From: an uncultured Clostridia bacterium
Lineage (GTDB): Bacteria > Bacillota > Clostridia > TANB77 > UBA1234
Direction of reading: 5' to 3'
NCBI GenBank assembly: GCA_947624765.1
Contig: CANQLS010000056.1
Span: 1 to 8,676, forward strand
DNA length: 8,676 nucleotides
This document shows, piece by piece, positions 5,420-8,676 of the stretch (its first letter is position 1; every line of letters starts with the position of its first letter). The translations under genes and the position numbers were made by a program. The notes below the pieces were generated by a model. It did not search any database. It worked only from the letters and a program-made list of their open reading frames with translations, and had not been told where the DNA came from.

Positions 5420-5458
5420 AAAAGCTCCTATCAGTAACTTTTACCGATAGGAGCTTTT
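5420..5458. terminator. Two-way intrinsic terminator between convergent genes
   Basis: AAAAGCTCCTATC (5420-5432) pairs perfectly with GATAGGAGCTTTT (5446-5458), 13 bp. After one mismatch the stem continues inside with GTAA/TTAC (5434-5437 with 5441-5444) around CTT. T5459 extends a five-T run on the plus strand, and the A4 at the left end gives four Ts on the minus strand. It can end both the gene at 4972 and the pta-ackA transcript. Confidence 0.85.
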
Positions 5459-5474
5459 TGTTATTCACTATTTA

Positions 5475-6686
5475 CTATTCACCAAGTACCTTCAATGTTT
5501 CTCTTGCAATGATAATTTCTTCATTTGTTGCAATCACAAACATTTTAATTTTTGAATTTGGTGTACTAACAACACCTTCGTATTGTTCATCATCGATATG
5601 TGAACTATCATATTCGATTCCTAATTCTTCTAAGCCGTCAACACAAGCTTTTACAACATCTTGATTGTGTTCTCCAATACCACCCTCAAAAGTAATGCAG
5701 TCAACATGACCAAGAACTGCCATATAAGCACCAATATATTTTCTAATTCTATAAGTTAATACATCTAATGCCATGCTAGCTCGTTCATCGCCTTCTTGGC
5801 GTAAAGTTTTTAAATCTCTAATATCCCCTGTCTTTCCAGAAAGAGCAAGTAATCCCGCTTCTTTATTCAGTGTATTAAGCATTTGATGAATATCCATATT
5901 TTCTCTTTCCATTATAAATTCTAATACAGCAGGGTCGATATCACCGCTTCTAGTACCCATAACAACACCTTCTAATGGTGTGAAGCCCATAGAAGTATCA
6001 ACGCATTTTCCATTTTTAATAGCGGTGATACTAGAACCATTTCCAAGGTGACAAGAAATCATATTCACTTCAGAAACGTCTTTACCTAATAATTTAGCAG
6101 CTTCTTCTGTAACATATTGATGCGACATACCATGTGCCCCATATCTTCTTACTCCATATTTTTCATACCAATCATAAGGAACGCCATACATGTAAGCTTT
6201 TTCTGGCATTGTTTGATGGAATGTTGTATCAAAAACTAATACTTGAGGAATTCCTGGCATTGTTTTTTCACAAGCATGAATTCCCTGTAATGCAGGTGGA
6301 TTATGAAGTGGTGCATATGGAAGTGATTTTTCATTGAATAAATCTAATACTTCCTTTGTTACCAATGTGCTTTTTTTGAAAAATGGTCCGGCATTGACAA
6401 TACGATGACCAATAGCAGATATTTCTTTTAATTCGTGAATAACACCTAGTTTTTCATCTAATAAATAACGTACGACTGCTTCAAAAGCAGCAGTATGATC
6501 TGGTAGTGGTAATTCTTCCTTTACTTTCTCTCCACTTCCTTTATATTCAATAAATGGCTTTCCAATTTCTGTTGCTTTTGCTCCGATACGATCACATTTT
6601 CCTTTGGCAAGAACTTCTTCGTTTTCCATATCAATTAGCTGATATTTTAATGAAGAACTTCCACAGTTTACTACTAATATTTTCAT
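5475..6686 (-). CDS. ackA: Acetate kinase
   Basis: AckA transfers phosphate between acetyl phosphate and ADP, giving acetate and ATP, the energy-yielding last step of acetate fermentation; it is cytoplasmic. The 403 residues are full length for the family. Visible signatures are the N-terminal NCGSSSLK (7-14), Arg95 in GHRIVN, FDTTFHQTMP (152-161, catalytic Asp153), His185 in GAHGMSH, the phosphate loop HLGNGSS (213-219), GTRSGDIDP (244-252, Arg246) and GGIGEH (335-340, Glu339). The segment after Arg95 reads IVNAG rather than the frequent VVHGG, a mild variation. An in-frame ATG lies at 6707, but GGAGG at 6698-6694 supports the ATG at 6686. It follows pta by 53 bases without a terminator, so the two form an operon, ended by the hairpin at 5420-5458. 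Confidence 0.97.
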   Translation of the reverse strand: MKILVVNCGSSSLKYQLIDMENEEVLAKGKCDRIGAKATEIGKPFIEYKGSGEKVKEELPLPDHTAAFEAVVRYLLDEKLGVIHELKEISAIGHRIVNAGPFFKKSTLVTKEVLDLFNEKSLPYAPLHNPPALQGIHACEKTMPGIPQVLVFDTTFHQTMPEKAYMYGVPYDWYEKYGVRRYGAHGMSHQYVTEEAAKLLGKDVSEVNMISCHLGNGSSITAIKNGKCVDTSMGFTPLEGVVMGTRSGDIDPAVLEFIMERENMDIHQMLNTLNKEAGLLALSGKTGDIRDLKTLRQEGDERASMALDVLTYRIRKYIGAYMAVLGHVDCITFEGGIGEHNQDVVKACVDGLEELGIEYDSSHIDDEQYEGVVSTPNSKIKMFVIATNEEIIIARETLKVLGE

Positions 6687-6739
6687 TTTGTTTCCTCCTT
6701 TTTTCAACCTATTCTATCACAAATTGATATTATATTCAA

Positions 6740-7735
6740 TTATTTATTTTGTGCTTGGACTGCAGTGATTGCAACAACTCCAACTATATCATCAGTTTTG
6801 CAACCTCTTGATAAATCATTTACAGGTCTTGCAATACCTTGAGTAACAGGGCCGTAAGCTTCAGCATTTCCTAAACGTTCTACTAATTTATATCCAATAT
6901 TTCCAGCATTCAAATCTGGAAATACTAATACATTTGCTTTTCCAGCTAAATCGCTATTTGGTGCTTTTCTTGCAGCTACTTCGGGAACAATTGCAGCATC
7001 TGTCTGTAGTTCACCCTCAATTAATAATTCAGGTGATTTTTCTCTTACTAAACGTGTAGCAGTAATAACTTTTCCTGTTGATTCAGTAAGAGGTGCACTT
7101 CCTAATGTAGAATATGAAAGCATTGCAATTCTAGGTTCTGTACCAACTAACTGTTTCCATGTGTTTGCAGAAGAAATTGCGATTTCTGATAACTCATCTG
7201 CATTTGGATTAACATTTAAACCGCAATCTGAAAATAAAAACATTCCTTCTTGTCCATAATGAGAATTTTGTACTTGTAATATGAAAAATGAAGAAACTAG
7301 TTTTACGTTTGGCGCAGTTTTCAAAATTTGAAGAGCCGGTCTTAAAGTGTCGGCAGTAGAACAAATACTACCTGCTACTAATCCGTCAGCTTCTCCTTCT
7401 TTAATCATCATTGTACCAAAATAGATTGGATTATTTAATGTTTCCTCTGCCTTTTCCTCCGTCATTCCTTTGTGCTTTCTCAATTCATAAAAAGCATTTA
7501 CATATTCTTTTCTTTTCTCACTTAAAGTTGGATCAATTACTTCAATATCACTAATATCTATTCCTTTTGCTATTTCCTGTAACTCTTCTCTTTTACCCAA
7601 TAATATAACTTTAGCAAATCCCTCATCAGTAACTTTCCTTGCCGCTTCTAATACACGGATATCTGTACTTTCTGGAAGTACAATTGTTTTAATTTCAGAC
7701 TTGGCTCTTTCTTTTAACGAATTAATAAAGTTCAT
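6740..7735 (-). CDS. pta: Phosphate acetyltransferase
   Basis: Pta exchanges the CoA of acetyl-CoA for phosphate, making the acetyl phosphate that AckA uses. The 331-residue length is that of the short, single-domain class (PtaI); the extra N-terminal regulatory domains of the long enterobacterial form are absent. Signatures include IVLPES (18-23), DGLVAGSICSTADTLRP (117-133), SYSTLGSA (207-214), GELQTDAA (241-248), FPDLNAGNIGYK (272-283) and ARPVNDLSRGC (302-312), which holds the Ser309/Arg310 pair of the active site. The frame is open to 7765, but GGAGG at 7747-7743 supports the ATG at 7735. It is the first gene of pta-ackA, with a near-ideal sigma-A promoter upstream. Confidence 0.97.
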   Translation of the reverse strand: MNFINSLKERAKSEIKTIVLPESTDIRVLEAARKVTDEGFAKVILLGKREELQEIAKGIDISDIEVIDPTLSEKRKEYVNAFYELRKHKGMTEEKAEETLNNPIYFGTMMIKEGEADGLVAGSICSTADTLRPALQILKTAPNVKLVSSFFILQVQNSHYGQEGMFLFSDCGLNVNPNADELSEIAISSANTWKQLVGTEPRIAMLSYSTLGSAPLTESTGKVITATRLVREKSPELLIEGELQTDAAIVPEVAARKAPNSDLAGKANVLVFPDLNAGNIGYKLVERLGNAEAYGPVTQGIARPVNDLSRGCKTDDIVGVVAITAVQAQNK

Positions 7736-7776
7736 ATATAATCCTCCTACTTTTTTAAATTTCAAATCTAGCTATT

Positions 7777-7805
7777 ATTATAGTATTATTATTCCATTTT
7801 TTCAA
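7777..7805 (-). promoter_or_regulatory. Sigma-A promoter of pta-ackA
   Basis: On the minus strand TTGAAA (7805-7800) and a perfect TATAAT (7782-7777) are separated by exactly 17 bases. The expected start near 7770 leaves a leader of about 35 bases. The -35 box lies only 7 bases past the stop of the upstream coat-like gene. Confidence 0.8.
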
Positions 7806-7811
7806 TCAAAA

Positions 7812-8123
7812 TTAAAGTATATTTACAAATTGTAAATTATCCGTATTGCAAATAGTTCTTCTCCCTGTATTGGTAGAGCGAAGAATTAGATAATTGTTTC
7901 CAATCTCCTCTAAAAGACCAGTTTGCTCTTCCAAAGCTCTTGTATTATTTGTATTAAATTGGCAATTGCATAAACAACCAATATAATTACGTAAGTTATC
8001 TAATAAATCTTCATTAGTACGGCAAGTGTTATTATTTGACGTTGGCAAAAATGTATTTGTAGCTACAATATTAGCAAAATTCGTATTATTTCCTGAACAA
8101 TTTCCTTGACAATATCTTCCCAT
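7812..8123 (-). CDS. Small Asn/Cys-rich protein, probable spore coat component
   Basis: The 103-residue product has seven cysteines (5, 9, 34, 50, 52, 54, 92), many Asn and Thr, and no membrane segment. The N-terminal third is low-complexity and Asn-rich. From about residue 40 it follows a pattern I associate with a small sporulation-linked protein of clostridia: a leucine-rich helix, NYIGCLCNC (46-54), a Leu-Glu stretch, then GLLEEIGNNYLILR (69-82), TGRR (86-89) and a final FVNIL. The C-terminal part also recalls the end of the coat protein GerQ. The family call rests on memory of this pattern, not on a search. The ATG at 8123 follows GGAGAA (8134-8129). A sigma-K-like promoter lies upstream, which agrees with mother-cell expression. 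The gene precedes pta on the same strand, but pta has its own promoter. Confidence 0.65.
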   Translation of the reverse strand: MGRYCQGNCSGNNTNFANIVATNTFLPTSNNNTCRTNEDLLDNLRNYIGCLCNCQFNTNNTRALEEQTGLLEEIGNNYLILRSTNTGRRTICNTDNLQFVNIL

Positions 8124-8149
8124 GCGTTATTCTCCTTTCCTATTTGCTA

Positions 8150-8177
8150 TATCATATGCTATAATAGGAAAAGAGGT
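8150..8177 (-). promoter_or_regulatory. Sigma-K-like promoter of the coat-type gene
   Basis: On the minus strand CATATGATA (8158-8150) fits the sigma-K -10 consensus CATANNNTA exactly, and the short -35 element AC (8177-8176) lies 17 bases upstream. The consensus carries little information, so a chance match is possible; the coat-like product makes it more believable. Confidence 0.45.
8160..8165 (+). promoter_or_regulatory. Perfect TATAAT -10 box before the pseudouridine synthase
   Basis: TATAAT lies at 8160-8165. No good -35 is seen (TTCCTA at the right distance). Transcription would start near 8172, within or just before the ribosome binding sequence, giving an extremely short leader. Confidence 0.4.
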
Positions 8178-8676
8178 GATTAAAATTAAATTAGAGTATA
8201 TTGTAAATGCAAATGATGTTGGAAAAAAAGTATCAGAAATTTTAAAAAATAATTTAGAAATTTCGCAAAGATTACTAATTAAATTAAAAAATCATCATCA
8301 AATATTTGTGAATGGCGAAAGCGTTTATAGCTCTTATATTGTTCAAGAAAATGATTATATAGAAGCGGTACTCGAATTTCAAGAAGATGATGATATACTT
8401 ATGCAAGAAATGCAATTAGAAATTTTATATGAAGATGAATATTTATTAGCGATTAATAAAAAACCTGGGATTGTTGTGCACCCTTGCAGTTATCATCCAG
8501 ATAATACGCTTGCAAATGGTGTGAAATATTATTTAAATAATAATAAAAAAATAAGACCTATAAATCGTTTAGATAAAGATACATCTGGAATTGTCTTATT
8601 TGCTAAAAATGAATATGTACAAGAATATTTTACAAAAATAAAACCGGTAAAAGAATATCTTGCAATTATTATTGGA
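8176..8676 (+). CDS. RluA/RluD-family pseudouridine synthase, N-terminal part
   Basis: These enzymes turn specific uridines of ribosomal (or transfer) RNA into pseudouridine. The visible part, some 167 codons, runs off the window. Its first 70 or so residues look like the S4-type RNA-binding domain usual in RluD relatives (GKKVSEIL, QRLLIKLK, IFVNGE). Then follow the conserved INKKPGIVVHP segment and the catalytic motif NRLDKDTSG, with the catalytic Asp encoded at 8572-8574, and the conserved KEYLAI near the window end. The start is uncertain. GTG at 8176 is taken here, but the strong sequence AAGAGGTGAT (8171-8180) would best serve an in-frame ATT at 8185, and the frame is also open back to an ATG at 8122. 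It is transcribed away from the coat-type gene. The family is certain; the RNA target is not. Confidence 0.9.
   Translation, partial: MIKIKLEYIVNANDVGKKVSEILKNNLEISQRLLIKLKNHHQIFVNGESVYSSYIVQENDYIEAVLEFQEDDDILMQEMQLEILYEDEYLLAINKKPGIVVHPCSYHPDNTLANGVKYYLNNNKKIRPINRLDKDTSGIVLFAKNEYVQEYFTKIKPVKEYLAIIIG

Noticed and set aside
5458..6337. Plus-strand open frames (5458-5664 and 6134-6337) within acetate kinase
   Set aside because: They are antisense to full-length ackA and lack start signals.

Overview
The window looks like part of the chromosome of a low-GC, endospore-forming Firmicute, probably a gut-type member of the Clostridia. The grounds are the strongly AT-rich sequence, GGAGG-type ribosome binding sites before almost every gene, Bacillus-type LexA operators, a chromosomal Xer-type recombinase beside a LysM/YneA-like gene, a pta-ackA operon, and a small Asn/Cys-rich protein of spore-coat type with a sigma-K-like promoter. 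The species cannot be named from the sequence alone.

Layout. 1-152 (-) is the start of a lipoprotein gene. 270-811 (+) is a small operon of unknown function: a two-helix membrane protein and a 55-residue protein with a TTG start, followed by a perfect 17-bp hairpin. 855-1357 is a very AT-rich gap with one GC-richer hairpin block. 1358-2981 (-) holds a HIT-domain protein and, downstream of it, an S66 (LD-carboxypeptidase/MccF-type) peptidase. 3000-3384 is intergenic and carries two REP-like hairpins facing each other. 3385-4395 (+) is a tyrosine recombinase of XerC/XerD type. 4426-4465 is a long GC-rich hairpin between convergent genes. 4522-4794 (-) is a LysM membrane protein resembling the SOS cell-division suppressor YneA, with three LexA-box-like sites in its divergent promoter region. 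4972-5415 (+) is an unrecognised membrane protein of about 50% GC, rich in local hairpins, in the place where lexA is often found. A two-way terminator separates it from the pta-ackA operon (5475-7735, -). Last come a probable coat protein (7812-8123, -) and, divergently, the start of an RluA/RluD-family pseudouridine synthase (8176-8676, +).

Function. Pta and AckA together turn acetyl-CoA into acetate and ATP. The recombinase and the SOS-controlled LysM protein fit a chromosome-maintenance and division-control locus. The parts least explained by known families are the GC-rich hairpin-laden gene, the REP-like inverted pair with a compensatory base change in the stem, and a GC-rich sequence motif shared by two distant intergenic regions.
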